From Polyangiaceae bacterium (GTDB lineage Bacteria > Myxococcota_A > Polyangia > Polyangiales > Polyangiaceae), in NCBI GenBank assembly GCA_025936045.1, contig JAICUB010000008.1, forward strand, positions 117,389 through 181,388: a DNA stretch of 64,000 nucleotides. The letters run 5' to 3'. Position 1 is the first letter of the stretch, and every line of letters begins with the position of its first letter. The notes below the pieces were generated by a model, which saw only the letters and a program-made list of their open reading frames with translations, was not told where the DNA came from and made no database searches. This document shows positions 51,220 through 60,204 of the stretch, one piece after another. The position numbers and the translations under genes are program-made.

Positions 51220-52916
51220 TGCGTCACTTTCGCCGCCAGCTCGAAGCCGGTCAGCGTGCGTTGGGAAGCGTCAGTGAGACTGACGAACGTGATGCGCCCT
51301 TCCGGATGCGCTTGCGCGACGAAGCCGTAATTGCCGACGATGCCGGCCGACAACGGCGGACTCGAGAGTTGGATGAACGTCTGCTCGAGGCTCCCGAGCT
51401 CGACGAGGTACATGCCGTAGCGCGCCTTGCCGAGGTCACGCGTGGTGATCACCGCTTGGGCGCCGTCCGAAGCGAACGCGAGCGCGGTCGGCGGCGCGTC
51501 CGTGCCGATGATCTTCGGCGCGCGGTCGAGTTGCGCGGAGACGATGCTGAACGCGCCTTCCTTGGTGCTGCCCGTCGCGGGCGTCTGGAAGGTGATGCCG
51601 TGTCGTCCGTCGGGTGCGGCGAAGGCGGCTTGGACAGGTGCCTTCAGGTCGACCGCGCGAGCTTCGTACGTCGACCAAGCGCCGCCGCCCGTGAGGATGC
51701 CGAGGTATTGGTCGGCGGTCGCATTACTATAGAGGAGCGCGAGCGACGTGTCGGGGGAGAGCGTGACGCTGCGACCGACCTCGCCGTCGGCCGACGCGCG
51801 AGCGAACGTGCTCGGATCGGCGTCGCCGGGCGGCACGGGCACCACCACGAGCGCGCCTCCGGTCACGGCAAACGCTTGTTTGCCGTCAGCCGACAGATCG
51901 AGATCGGTCACGTAATCGGGCAGCGTCACGGTGTCGCGCGTGCCCGTGCCGAGGTCGACGAAACCGAGCGTCTTTTGGCCGTCGAGCCGCACGACCGCGT
52001 AAGCGCCGTCGGGCGTCACGCTCACGTCGCGGGCGGCCTGGTCGGAGACCGGATCGTCGGTGAGCAGCACGTCGCGATCCGGGTGCGGCGCGTCGCCCAG
52101 GTCGATGACCGTCATGCCCGGCGCGGTCACGAAGAACGCGTGTGCTTCCTGGTCGTCGAACGAGACGGCGGACGGCCGGTAACCGACGGTGAGAATCGTC
52201 GTCGTCACGGGGTCGTCGTCGAGCTTCGCGACCGTCACGTCCTGCAAGCCGTCCGTCGGGTCGAGCTTCGACGCGTCCTCGAGGTCGGCGTTGCTCCAGA
52301 TGACCGCCCATTTTCCGCTCGGCGACACGTCGACGGCGTTTGCGCCCGCGTGCGTCTGCAACATCTGCGATTTGATCACGCCGTCCGCACCCAGGCGCAG
52401 CACGGTGGCATCGTCGCTCCCGGCGTTGAGCACGATCGCCGCGTCTTCGTCGTGACCGGGCAGCGCCGCGACGGTGGTCGGCGCGTTGCCCGCCTCGGCC
52501 AGGCGCACGCTGAAATCGTCGGCTGAGATCAGCGCGACTTTGCCGGTCGTCGGATTGGCGGTCCACACGTAGCGGTCGGTCGCGACCGGTGTCTCGTACG
52601 CGGTCTCGAGCTCCTTCTCGGGTGGGGGGGGCGGCGGCGGCTCGGACGTGCCGCCGCTGCCCGACGGTGACAGGTTGGTCGTCCCGCCCGACCCACTGGA
52701 TCCGCCAGCCGCCGGGCTCCCGTTGCCGGTCGCCCCGCTGCCCTGAAAGCTGCCGCCGCTCCCGTCGGTCAGCCCGCTCGTCGGTGCCTCGGAGCTACCG
52801 TCCACCGAGCACGCTCCTAGCGTCGTTGCAAGAGCACCGAGCGCAACCGTCGCGACCGCAACGGTGAATCGACCGAGCTCCGCGCCTGCGCCTCGATCCG
52901 ATCGCCTGTCAGTCAC
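51216..52916 (-). CDS. beta-propeller-like lipoprotein 2 of the surface operon
   Basis: A long n-region, TM-like signal and lipobox (ALATTLGACSVDG) lead to a Gly/Ser linker (GSPAAGGSSGSGGTT) and a Pro run (PPPPPPP). A propeller-like domain follows with blades such as YVWTANPTTGKVALISADDF, VDVSPSGKWAVIWSNA and DLSADGKQAFAVTGGALVV. The C terminus is HPEGRITFVSLTDAS, then RTLTGFELAAKVTQ, nearly identical to the upstream lipoprotein. Overlaps with both neighbours (4 and 8 bp) imply a single operon. It is clearly a tandem paralogue of the 689-residue protein. Confidence 0.8.
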   Translation of the reverse strand: MTDRRSDRGAGAELGRFTVAVATVALGALATTLGACSVDGSSEAPTSGLTDGSGGSFQGSGATGNGSPAAGGSSGSGGTTNLSPSGSGGTSEPPPPPPPEKELETAYETPVATDRYVWTANPTTGKVALISADDFSVRLAEAGNAPTTVAALPGHDEDAAIVLNAGSDDATVLRLGADGVIKSQMLQTHAGANAVDVSPSGKWAVIWSNADLEDASKLDPTDGLQDVTVAKLDDDPVTTTILTVGYRPSAVSFDDQEAHAFFVTAPGMTVIDLGDAPHPDRDVLLTDDPVSDQAARDVSVTPDGAYAVVRLDGQKTLGFVDLGTGTRDTVTLPDYVTDLDLSADGKQAFAVTGGALVVVPVPPGDADPSTFARASADGEVGRSVTLSPDTSLALLYSNATADQYLGILTGGGAWSTYEARAVDLKAPVQAAFAAPDGRHGITFQTPATGSTKEGAFSIVSAQLDRAPKIIGTDAPPTALAFASDGAQAVITTRDLGKARYGMYLVELGSLEQTFIQLSSPPLSAGIVGNYGFVAQAHPEGRITFVSLTDASQRTLTGFELAAKVTQ

Positions 52917-54978
52917 CTTGCACCACCCTTGCGGCGAGCTCGAAGCCGGTGAGCGTCCGCGGTTGTCCGGTCACGAGGTCGAGGAACGTGATGCGCCCTT
53001 CCGGATGCGATTGCGCGACGAAGCCGAGGCTCGCCGCCGGATCGGTCACGATCCCGGCTGAAATCGGCGGACTGGCGAGCGTGATCCGCGTGGTCCCGAA
53101 CCCCGGCAATTGCGCGAGATAAACGGCGTGGACCGCGAGGTTCTTCACCGGATCCGTGCCGTCCACCGTGACGAGCGCCTGGCTGTCGCCGACGGCGACT
53201 GCTTGCGGTGGCGCGTCCGTGCCGACGATCTTCGGCGCGAGCGAAGTCGTGAGCGGGATCAAACTGAAGCCGCCCGGCTTTTGGCTGCCCGTCGCCTGGC
53301 CGAGGAGCGCTACGGCGTGCAAGCCGTCCGGGGACGGAAGCACGACTTTCACCGGCGCCTCGACGAGCACGGTGCGCACGACGCTGAACGATTTGGTGTC
53401 GAGGATGACGACGTGATCGCTCGGCGTCGCGTTCGTGTAGAGCAGCGCGACGTCGCCTTGCGGCGCGATCACGATGCTGCCCACCTGGTCGTCGATCGCG
53501 ATTTGTTCGAAGGTGGTCGGGTTTTTGAGCACTTTGGCGAGGTCGAGCGCGGCGACGTACGAGGGCGCCGTGACGGTGCCACTACCCGTGCCGCCGCCGC
53601 CGGCGCTGCCGGGGCCGCCCCCGCTGGCGCCCGTCGATTGCACGGGAGAGCCGGCGTTGCCGGTCGCGCCCGCTTCGGCCGGGGCGCCGCCTTCAGCGGG
53701 TGCGCCGCCTTCAGCGGATGCTCCCGCCTCGGCTTGCCCGGCTACGCCAGTCTCGGTCGCGCCGCTCATCCCGCCTTCGGCAGCGCCGGCTTGATCGCCT
53801 TCGCCTCCGGCGTTGAGGCCGCCAGCCGTACCGGCAGCGTTTGCGCCGCTCGTGCCGCCCGCGCCGCTCGTGCCGCCCGCGCCGCTCGTGCCGCCCGCGC
53901 CGCTCGTGCCGCCCGCGCCGCTCGCGCCGCTCGTGCCGCCCGTGCCGCTCGTGCCGCTCGTGCCGCCTGCGCCGTTGGTGCCGCCTGCGCCGTTGGTGCC
54001 GCCTGCGCCGCCGTTCGAGGGCGTGGTCGAACGCACCACGGCGAACGCGACCTTGCCGTCGGGCGCGAGATCGAGATCGGTGACGGCTCCCGGCAGCGTT
54101 ACCTCCACGTCTTTACCGTCGGCGAGCGAAATCACGTCGACGATGCGGCTCCCTTCGTGCCGCACGACGGCCGCGCTTCCGTCCGGAGTCACGGTGACAT
54201 CGCGCACGCTCTTCGCGTCCTGCGGGTTCGCGGTCACCGCTACATCGCGCGAGACACTCGGCGGATCCGTCGCGGGCAGGTCGACGACGCTGATGCCGGG
54301 CTCCGTGACGAAATACGCGTGCGCCTCGCCCGCGCCGAAGCTCACACGCGAGGGGCGATACCCGACGGTCAGGCGGTACGACGCGGCCGGTGTGACGCCG
54401 AGGTCGAGCACCGTCACGTCTTGCAAGCCTTCGGTCGGATCGGGAGCGTTGACGAGCGTCGCGTCCGACCAGACGAGCGCCCAGCGACCGCTCGGGCTGA
54501 CGGTCATGCGGTTCGCGCCGGGGTGCACCTTTGCGGTCTGCACGTCGAGCTCGCCGTTCACCGCGTGAATGATGCTCGCCGTGTCGTTGCCGATGTTCAG
54601 CACGATGGCCGAAGACGTGGTGTCGTCGCTCGTGCCGAGCGCGGCGACGTAGGTCGGCGCGAGGCCGGCGTCCGCCGTCGTGACCCGGAAGCTCGCGGCG
54701 TCGATCAGAGCGACCTTGCCGCTCAGCGGGTTGGCCGACCAAATCCAACGACCGCTCACGACCGGCGCCGTGTACGAATCGTCGTTCTCCGTCTCGGGAG
54801 GAGGTGGCGGCTGCTGTCCAGTCGAGTTCGACCCGCCCGTGCCTCCGGCCGCTCCGCTACCGCCTGGATACGGCAGGCCGCCAAGCCCGTTGTCACTGAC
54901 CTTGTTGGACGTCGAGCAGGCGCCGATCAGGCTCGCGCCCAAAACTCCCAGGATCGTCAGCCGCCGGTGTGCCACCAA
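52909..54978 (-). CDS. beta-propeller-like lipoprotein 1 of the surface operon, with Gly-rich insert
   Basis: This first gene of the operon has lipobox LIGACSTS, then a Gly/Ser linker and PPPPPET. A propeller-like domain follows (WIWSANPLSGKVALIDAASF, MTVSPSGRWALVWSDATL, DLDLAPDGKVAFAVV). Between blades lies an insert of about 150 residues of GAGGTSGAGGTSG and EAGASAEGGAPAEGG repeats, absent from its neighbour. The C terminus (SHPEGRITFLDLVTG, RTLTGFELAARVVQGD) matches lipoprotein 2. The start is TTG 54978 or the adjacent GTG 54975, with an AGGG ribosome site. A sigma-54-type promoter lies about 40 bp upstream. Confidence 0.8.
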   Translation of the reverse strand: MVAHRRLTILGVLGASLIGACSTSNKVSDNGLGGLPYPGGSGAAGGTGGSNSTGQQPPPPPETENDDSYTAPVVSGRWIWSANPLSGKVALIDAASFRVTTADAGLAPTYVAALGTSDDTTSSAIVLNIGNDTASIIHAVNGELDVQTAKVHPGANRMTVSPSGRWALVWSDATLVNAPDPTEGLQDVTVLDLGVTPAASYRLTVGYRPSRVSFGAGEAHAYFVTEPGISVVDLPATDPPSVSRDVAVTANPQDAKSVRDVTVTPDGSAAVVRHEGSRIVDVISLADGKDVEVTLPGAVTDLDLAPDGKVAFAVVRSTTPSNGGAGGTNGAGGTNGAGGTSGTSGTGGTSGASGAGGTSGAGGTSGAGGTSGAGGTSGANAAGTAGGLNAGGEGDQAGAAEGGMSGATETGVAGQAEAGASAEGGAPAEGGAPAEAGATGNAGSPVQSTGASGGGPGSAGGGGTGSGTVTAPSYVAALDLAKVLKNPTTFEQIAIDDQVGSIVIAPQGDVALLYTNATPSDHVVILDTKSFSVVRTVLVEAPVKVVLPSPDGLHAVALLGQATGSQKPGGFSLIPLTTSLAPKIVGTDAPPQAVAVGDSQALVTVDGTDPVKNLAVHAVYLAQLPGFGTTRITLASPPISAGIVTDPAASLGFVAQSHPEGRITFLDLVTGQPRTLTGFELAARVVQGD
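53845..54010 (-). repeat. 18-bp coding repeats (GAGGTS/GTNGAG units)
   Basis: Tandem copies of GCCGCTCGTGCCGCCCGC (plus strand) encode GAGGTSGAGGTSG text in lipoprotein 1. Units are nearly identical, with some switched to GTT-GGT (Asn). The array is in frame and probably variable in copy number, changing the length of a surface-exposed flexible loop. Confidence 0.8.
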
Positions 54979-55018
54979 GATACCCTACCTCGTGCCGCGA
55001 AAAGAACGTCGCGAGGCG

Positions 55019-55034
55019 TGCAAGCGCCGGGCCA
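55019..55034 (-). promoter_or_regulatory. sigma-54 (RpoN) -24/-12 promoter for the lipoprotein operon
   Basis: On the minus strand the sequence reads TGGCCCGGCGCTTGCA. Against the consensus TGGCACG-N4-TTGCA there is a single mismatch (C for A), the spacing is exact, and both invariant GG and GC pairs are present. Transcription would start about 12 bases downstream, near 55008, leaving a leader of about 30 bases before the first start codon. The next genes upstream include a GAF/AAA+/Fis activator. Functional pairing is inferred. Confidence 0.68.
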
Positions 55035-55211
55035 CCGAGCGCGCTGCCGGCGCTACTGGGACGCGCCGGGAGCAAAACCCGCTGCGACGTCGCGCGAGCG
55101 TGCCCCGTCCCCGATTCGCAGCCGAGGCTGTGTTCGGCTCAGCGCGTCAGGTGGCCGCGACAATCCTGTCGTGGTTTCGACGAGCGCGGGTTGTGCCGAT
55201 TCAGTGCTTCG

Positions 55212-55916
55212 TCAGTCGCCGTAGACCGAGCACCTGAACGAGCGCGCGGCGTAAGCCAAGAGCTCGAGTCGTCCCGACACTCCGAGCTTACGGAAGACGG
55301 CGGAAACTTGGTTGGCAACCGTGCGCGTCGACGCGTTGCGCAGCGCCGCGATCTCCGAACGGCTGTGCCCGTCAGCGAGCAGTCGTGTCACCGCGTACTC
55401 CGTCGACGTGAGGAGCGGCGCGAGGCACAAATCGGGTCGCGGAATGCTTGCGATGCCGAACGCCGTGGCACCTTCACCCCAGCCGCGAAAGCGCGCTTCG
55501 GTAAGGTCGGTGCTGCCGTGATGGGCATGAATGGCCGCGACGAGAAAGCTCGGCACCCGCGACGCCTGGCAACTGAAGCCCATCGTCTTCAGTGACTGAG
55601 CGAGTGACCACGCGACGGTGGATGCGGTGCGGCCGAGCTCGATGGCGACGACCTTCTGGCAAGGTGCCGACAGGGTTCGCTCGAGGATTTCGAGCTGGCG
55701 CTCGGTGAGCGAAGCGCGGCCCCCTGGCACCGCGCGCAGATCGAACGCGAGGTAGCTGCGGTCGCCGACCGAGAAACTGTCGACGACGGCCCAGCGACCG
55801 GTGACTAGGTTGTCCCAGACAGCTGCCAGCGCGACGGGCGTGTAGCCGCCCCGCTCACGGGAGGAGGCGGGGGGTAGATCCGATCGAGAGTACTGAGCGT
55901 AGAGCGGTTGGGTCAT
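55212..55916 (-). CDS. LuxR-type regulator with two helix-turn-helix segments
   Basis: The C-terminal 65 residues are a clear LuxR/GerE HTH: LTSTEYAVTRLLADGHSRSEIAALRNASTRTVANQVSAVFRKLGVSGRLELLAYAAR. A second HTH-like stretch lies in the middle (LTERQLEILERTLSAPCQKVVAIELGRTASTVAWSLAQSLKTMGF), with the same helix pattern but altered key residues. The N-terminal 70 residues have no recognised sensor domain. Start ATG 55916 is chosen. ATG 55955 in the same frame is possible. It lies between the surface operon and the AAA+ activator, all on one strand. Confidence 0.8.
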   Translation of the reverse strand: MTQPLYAQYSRSDLPPASSRERGGYTPVALAAVWDNLVTGRWAVVDSFSVGDRSYLAFDLRAVPGGRASLTERQLEILERTLSAPCQKVVAIELGRTASTVAWSLAQSLKTMGFSCQASRVPSFLVAAIHAHHGSTDLTEARFRGWGEGATAFGIASIPRPDLCLAPLLTSTEYAVTRLLADGHSRSEIAALRNASTRTVANQVSAVFRKLGVSGRLELLAYAARSFRCSVYGD

Positions 55917-56065
55917 GACGCTGACACCCTTCAGCAAGGGGCGTTCCAGCGACATTTGGGCGCTTTCAGCGCATTTTCGCAGGGCCTTTTGCTCACCCGG
56001 GTAGACACCGTCAAATGCATTGGACGGTTCGGCCCGCCCCCGCATGACCCTACGGCCGGCTACGC

Positions 56066-57715
56066 CTAGCGCTTGAGACCGAAGGCGTTGATGAGGTTGT
56101 AGATGTGCGCGCGCGTGAGATCGAGATCGCGCGCCGCGGCGCTGACGTTCCACGAGTTGGCTTCGAGCACGCGCTTGACGAGGTCGGCCTGGAACCGTCG
56201 CGTCTCTTCCTGAAAGGTGCGCGTGGGGCCGGGCGCCTGTGCATCGCCGTGCTTCAAAAACAGGTGATGCACCTCGATTTGCGACGCTCGCTGCGACGCC
56301 GCGCGGATGGTCGCCGACTCGACCGCGTTCGCGAGCTGACGCACGTTCCCGGGCCACTCGGCGCTCTCGACCGCGCGAATGGCCGCCGGCGAGAGCGCGA
56401 CGCGCGGGAGCTTGTGCGCCTTGCACGCGCGCTCGCAGAAGTACGTCGCGAGCAGCCCCTTGTCCTCCGGCCGCTCCCCGAGCGAGGGCACGCGCACCGT
56501 CATCACCTCGAGCCGATAGCGCAAATCCTCGCGAAAGCGGCGCTCCGCGACGGCCGCCTGCAGATCGACGTGCGTCGCCGCGATCACGCGCACGTCGGCT
56601 TTCGACGGCCGTGACGCGCCGAGCGGGTAATACTCCTTCGCTTGCAAGAGCTGCAGCAGCTTCGCCTGCGCGGGCAGCGAGAGATCGCCGATCTCGTCGA
56701 GCAAGAGGGTGCCGCCCTGCGCCGCCGCCACCTTGCCTTCACTCCGGCGCGCGGCCGTCGAGTGCGCGCCCGCCATCGAACCGAAGAGCTCGTTCTCGAT
56801 CAGCGTGTCGGGCAAGGCCGCGCAATTGACCTCGACGAACGGCTGCGTCGCGCGCGGGCTGTTCGCGTGGATCAGCCGCGCCAGATCGGTCTTGCCCGTG
56901 CCCGTTTCGCCGGTGAGCAGCACGCCGACTTCGAGCGGCGCGAGGTGCTCGACTTCCTGGAGCAGGCTCGCGAGCGCCGGGCTCCGGCCGTGGAACGCGA
57001 CGGCGCCAAGGCGCTTGCGCAGAGCGCCGAGCTCGCCGCCACCCTGACTTTGCCGCTTGAGCACGAGGTGCTGGCGGAGCGGCGCGAGGTGCTCGGCAAA
57101 TTGCGTGAGCCAGCCGCTCGCCTCGTTTGCGGCGAGCCCGGCGCCCCCCTGGAGGTAGACGATGCCGCACGGCGGGTCACGCCCGATGGGCGCGCACAGC
57201 ACGACGTCGATGAGCGAGCGGCGCACGCTGTCGCGATGCCGGAATCGTGGGTCGAGCAGCGCCGACGGCGTGAACACCACGCGCTCGGTCGCGACCGCTT
57301 CCGAGATGATGCCGCGCGACACGAGCTGGCGGACCTCATCGGTCTGTTGCTCCGAGAAGCCGAACGAGTAACGCCACGGCTCGTCGACGTCGTCGGGCGC
57401 GAACAGCTCGAGGTAGCCTTGCGCAGCGCCCATCACGCCGACGATGAGCTCGAGCGCCTCGCGCAAAAATGCGTGCGGATCCCCCTCGAGGTTCAGCCGC
57501 AAAAGGCCGCGATAGAGGTCGCGTTCCTTCCGCACGTAGTCGTACTCGCCCGTGCTCGGCGGGCGGCGGCTCGAGGGTCGGGCTTCGCTCTGTACGCCTT
57601 CGACGCCCGGGTTGGCTTCGTCGGGGTCCTCAGCGCGGCTGCCCAAATTGACCTCGGATCTCCGTTCAGACCTATCCGTTCCGTGCCGCTCCGTCCAACC
57701 CCGCGCCGATTTCAC
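56066..57715 (-). CDS. sigma-54-type activator: GAF, AAA+ (GAHSTA), Fis HTH
   Basis: A disordered N terminus (1-70) leads to a GAF-like sensor (ALELIVGVMGAAQGYLELFA to about 225), an AAA+ domain and a Fis-type HTH. The AAA+ domain has Walker A GETGTGKTD, Walker B GTLLLDEIGDL, an Arg finger region and the WPGNVRQLANAVE segment. The HTH is NSWNVSAAARDLDLTRAHIYNLINAFGL. The sigma-54 contact loop reads ELFGSMAGAHSTA rather than GAFTGA. I recall the GAHSTA variant as common among myxobacterial activators. It has no receiver domain, so the GAF probably senses a small ligand. Start GTG 57715. Confidence 0.9.
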   Translation of the reverse strand: MKSARGWTERHGTDRSERRSEVNLGSRAEDPDEANPGVEGVQSEARPSSRRPPSTGEYDYVRKERDLYRGLLRLNLEGDPHAFLREALELIVGVMGAAQGYLELFAPDDVDEPWRYSFGFSEQQTDEVRQLVSRGIISEAVATERVVFTPSALLDPRFRHRDSVRRSLIDVVLCAPIGRDPPCGIVYLQGGAGLAANEASGWLTQFAEHLAPLRQHLVLKRQSQGGGELGALRKRLGAVAFHGRSPALASLLQEVEHLAPLEVGVLLTGETGTGKTDLARLIHANSPRATQPFVEVNCAALPDTLIENELFGSMAGAHSTAARRSEGKVAAAQGGTLLLDEIGDLSLPAQAKLLQLLQAKEYYPLGASRPSKADVRVIAATHVDLQAAVAERRFREDLRYRLEVMTVRVPSLGERPEDKGLLATYFCERACKAHKLPRVALSPAAIRAVESAEWPGNVRQLANAVESATIRAASQRASQIEVHHLFLKHGDAQAPGPTRTFQEETRRFQADLVKRVLEANSWNVSAAARDLDLTRAHIYNLINAFGLKR

Positions 57716-57733
57716 GCTGAAATCAGCGAGAGC

Positions 57734-58972
57734 TCAGGGGGCACTGACGCCCTTCTTCCCTTTTTGCGCGAAGTAGGCGCGCAGAGCGTCGCGCGCGAGC
57801 TGCGGCGCCTTGATCTGCCAGCTCGGGTTATTCACGACGAGCGCGCTCACAGCGACCTCGGGCGCCTCGATCGGCGCGAACCCGATGAACCACGTGTAGA
57901 GCTTCGACGCGTCGGCGGCATCGCCGAGCGTGCCCGTCTTGCCGGCCGCCGTGACCTCGCCGAGGAACGAGGTGCCCGCCGCGTCGTGGAAGCTCTTGAA
58001 CGCGGAGCCGTTCGCGACCGTCTGCGCCATCATGCGCGTGAGGTCGGCGGCGGTCTCGGGTTTGATGGCACGGCGGAGCACTCGCGGCGGCCCGTCGTCT
58101 CTCCAGAGCACCTCGCGATCCTTCATGACCGACGCGACGATGCGCGGCTCGAGCGTCACGCCGCCGTTCGCCACCGTTTGCGCGAGCTCGACCGCCGCGA
58201 GCGGCGAGAGCGTGCTGTGATAAAACCCGGCCGCCGAGCGCGCGAATTCGACTGGATCCGCCGGCAACTTGAGCTCGGGTGCCTGGTTCGGCACGGCGAA
58301 CGGAATCGGGGCGCCGAAGCCGAACGCGCCGCCGACCGCCGTCAAATCTTCGGGCGTGATGTGCTTTTGGGCGAGCCGAGCGAAAACGACGTTGATGCTG
58401 CGGCCGAGCGCGATGCCGAGCGTCGCGCACCATTTGTCGCGGCGCGGGTTGTCCTCGAGCTCGTCGGCTGCGATGCGGCTCTTGCCGCCGTGATAGCACT
58501 GCTCCGTATCCGGGCCGAGGCCGCCCTTCTCGATGAGCGCCGCGCCCGTGACGACCTTGAAAACGCTCGCGGCCGGCGCGTCGGCGCGGACGTTGACGTC
58601 GACCTTGTCGCCTTCTCCGACGTAGCTCGCGTACGCAAGGATCCTCCCCGTCTTCACTTCCATCAGGACGACGCCGGAGCGCGGAATGCGATACCCCTCC
58701 ATCTCGGAATGGATGGAGCGCTGCACGACCGGATCGAGGGTGAGCTCGGCCTGACGTCCTTGTGAGAGCGGCGCCGTCACCTTGGTCGGGCGCACGTCGA
58801 GCCGCAGGAGGTCGAGCCCGTCCAGGGACGGAGGCGCGGCGGGCGCCGCAGCGGCCGGCCGCAACTTCCGGAGCGGCTCGCTCACGTCGATGTTGCCGCG
58901 CACGACCGGAACGAGCGCGAGCACGATCCCGAGAGCGGTCCCGAAGCCGATGAGGCTGCTGTAGCGCCGCAT
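57734..58972 (-). CDS. penicillin-binding transpeptidase-domain protein
   Basis: The track ORF starts earlier, but MRRYSSLIGFGTALGIVLALVPVV is a good N-terminal anchor (start 58972, 412 residues). Serine-acyltransferase motifs are complete: SVFK (SxxK) in APAASVFKVVTGAAL, SIN (SxN) in GRSINVVFARLA, and KTGT in AAGKTGTLGDA. There is no glycosyltransferase, dimerisation or PASTA domain, so this is a minimal PBP (possibly for specialised wall crosslinking). It ends 18 bp from the activator gene on the same strand. Divergence from phoH leaves a 248-bp gap in which I see no further feature. Confidence 0.88.
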   Translation of the reverse strand: MRRYSSLIGFGTALGIVLALVPVVRGNIDVSEPLRKLRPAAAAPAAPPSLDGLDLLRLDVRPTKVTAPLSQGRQAELTLDPVVQRSIHSEMEGYRIPRSGVVLMEVKTGRILAYASYVGEGDKVDVNVRADAPAASVFKVVTGAALIEKGGLGPDTEQCYHGGKSRIAADELEDNPRRDKWCATLGIALGRSINVVFARLAQKHITPEDLTAVGGAFGFGAPIPFAVPNQAPELKLPADPVEFARSAAGFYHSTLSPLAAVELAQTVANGGVTLEPRIVASVMKDREVLWRDDGPPRVLRRAIKPETAADLTRMMAQTVANGSAFKSFHDAAGTSFLGEVTAAGKTGTLGDAADASKLYTWFIGFAPIEAPEVAVSALVVNNPSWQIKAPQLARDALRAYFAQKGKKGVSAP

Positions 58973-59220
58973 GCTGCCCGGGAGTATCGGGCCGAGCCCC
59001 GCGGGGCCAAGAAACGCGCCGAGTTCCGGAGCTTGGCGCCCGAAAAAGCTGACGTTTCTGCCGTGACGCGCGCGCGGGAGCGAGCCTGCCGGTAGCGGGC
59101 AGGCGCGCACGGGACTATCGTTGTCTTCGTGGGGCTCGTCCCCGCGAGGTCGCTTCGCCCATTACCCGCGCCGCTAGAGAAGCCGTTTCCAAGGCCAGCC
59201 TCGAAGTCGAGAGCACGGCG

Positions 59221-60204
59221 GTGCTCATGGCCCTCTCCGGGCCGCAGTCGAGCCTGCTCGAAGAGCTTTCGTCCCGCAGCGGCGCGGACGTGAGCCTGCG
59301 TGGCAACGTCATCCACCTCACGGGTGACGAGGAAGACGTGCGGCTCGCGTATCGCTTCCTGACCGGCGCCGCGGAGCTCGCAGGGCGCGGCCACGAGGTC
59401 GGCAAGGACGACGTCGCGCGGTGCCTGCGCGGCTTGCGCGACGACCCCGACGCAAACCTCGCCACGCTGCTCGACGAAGCGATTCTCATCACGCCGCGCA
59501 AGCGCGCGGTCGTGCCGAAGACGCGCGCCCAGAGCGCGTACGTCGAGGCCATTCGCAATCACGATTTGACGTTCGGCATCGGGCCCGCCGGCACCGGTAA
59601 GACGTACCTGGCGATGGCGATGGCCGCGGCGGCGCTCATGCAAAAGCGCGTGAAGCGCGTGATCCTCGCACGCCCGGCCGTCGAGGCCGGCGAGAAGCTC
59701 GGATTTCTGCCGGGCGATCTCGCGGAGAAGGTGAACCCGTACCTGCGGCCGCTCTACGACGCGCTCCACGACATGCTCGACTTCGAGCGCGTCGAGCAGC
59801 TGCGTGAGCGCGGACAGATCGAGGTCGCTCCGCTCGCCTTCATGCGCGGCCGCACGCTGAACGACTCCTTCGTCATCCTCGACGAGGCACAGAACGCGAC
59901 GAGCGAGCAGATGCGCATGTTCTTGACGCGTCTCGGCTTCGGCTCGAAGGCGGTCGTCACGGGCGACGTCACGCAGACGGATTTGCCGCGCGGCGCGCGC
60001 AGCGGGCTGAAAGAAGCGCGCGACCTCTTCACGGGCATCGAGGGCATCGCTTTCTGCGCGTTCAGCGACGCGGACGTGGTGCGCCACCACCTCGTGCAGA
60101 AAATCGTCGTTGCCTACGAGGCGCTCGACCGCCAGCGCACGGCCGAGCAGGACGCGCGGCGCGAGGCCGAAAAGAACCGGGAAAAGCGGGAGGAACCGGA
60201 GTGA
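59221..60204 (+). CDS. PhoH-like ATPase (YbeZ type)
   Basis: The P-loop domain shows [19 protein letters not shown] (Walker A), [33 protein letters not shown] (family hallmark), [23 protein letters not shown] (Walker B) and [19 protein letters not shown]. The N terminus resembles the KH-like region ([23 protein letters not shown]). The first codon of the track is GTG. Upstream in-frame text is open without a start codon, so the N terminus may be a few residues off. YbeZ proteins act in RNA/ribosome quality control, often beside ybeY and an HD-family gene. Here the next gene is an HD-GYP protein overlapping by four bases. Confidence 0.92.
   Translation: MLMALSGPQSSLLEELSSRSGADVSLRGNVIHLTGDEEDVRLAYRFLTGAAELAGRGHEVGKDDVARCLRGLRDDPDANLATLLDEAILITPRKRAVVPKTRAQSAYVEAIRNHDLTFGIGPAGTGKTYLAMAMAAAALMQKRVKRVILARPAVEAGEKLGFLPGDLAEKVNPYLRPLYDALHDMLDFERVEQLRERGQIEVAPLAFMRGRTLNDSFVILDEAQNATSEQMRMFLTRLGFGSKAVVTGDVTQTDLPRGARSGLKEARDLFTGIEGIAFCAFSDADVVRHHLVQKIVVAYEALDRQRTAEQDARREAEKNREKREEPE

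Noticed and set aside
53110-55224. 704-residue plus-strand ORF with AARAARAAR runs
   Set aside because: It is antisense to lipoprotein 1. The runs are the complement of its Gly/Thr/Ser repeat.
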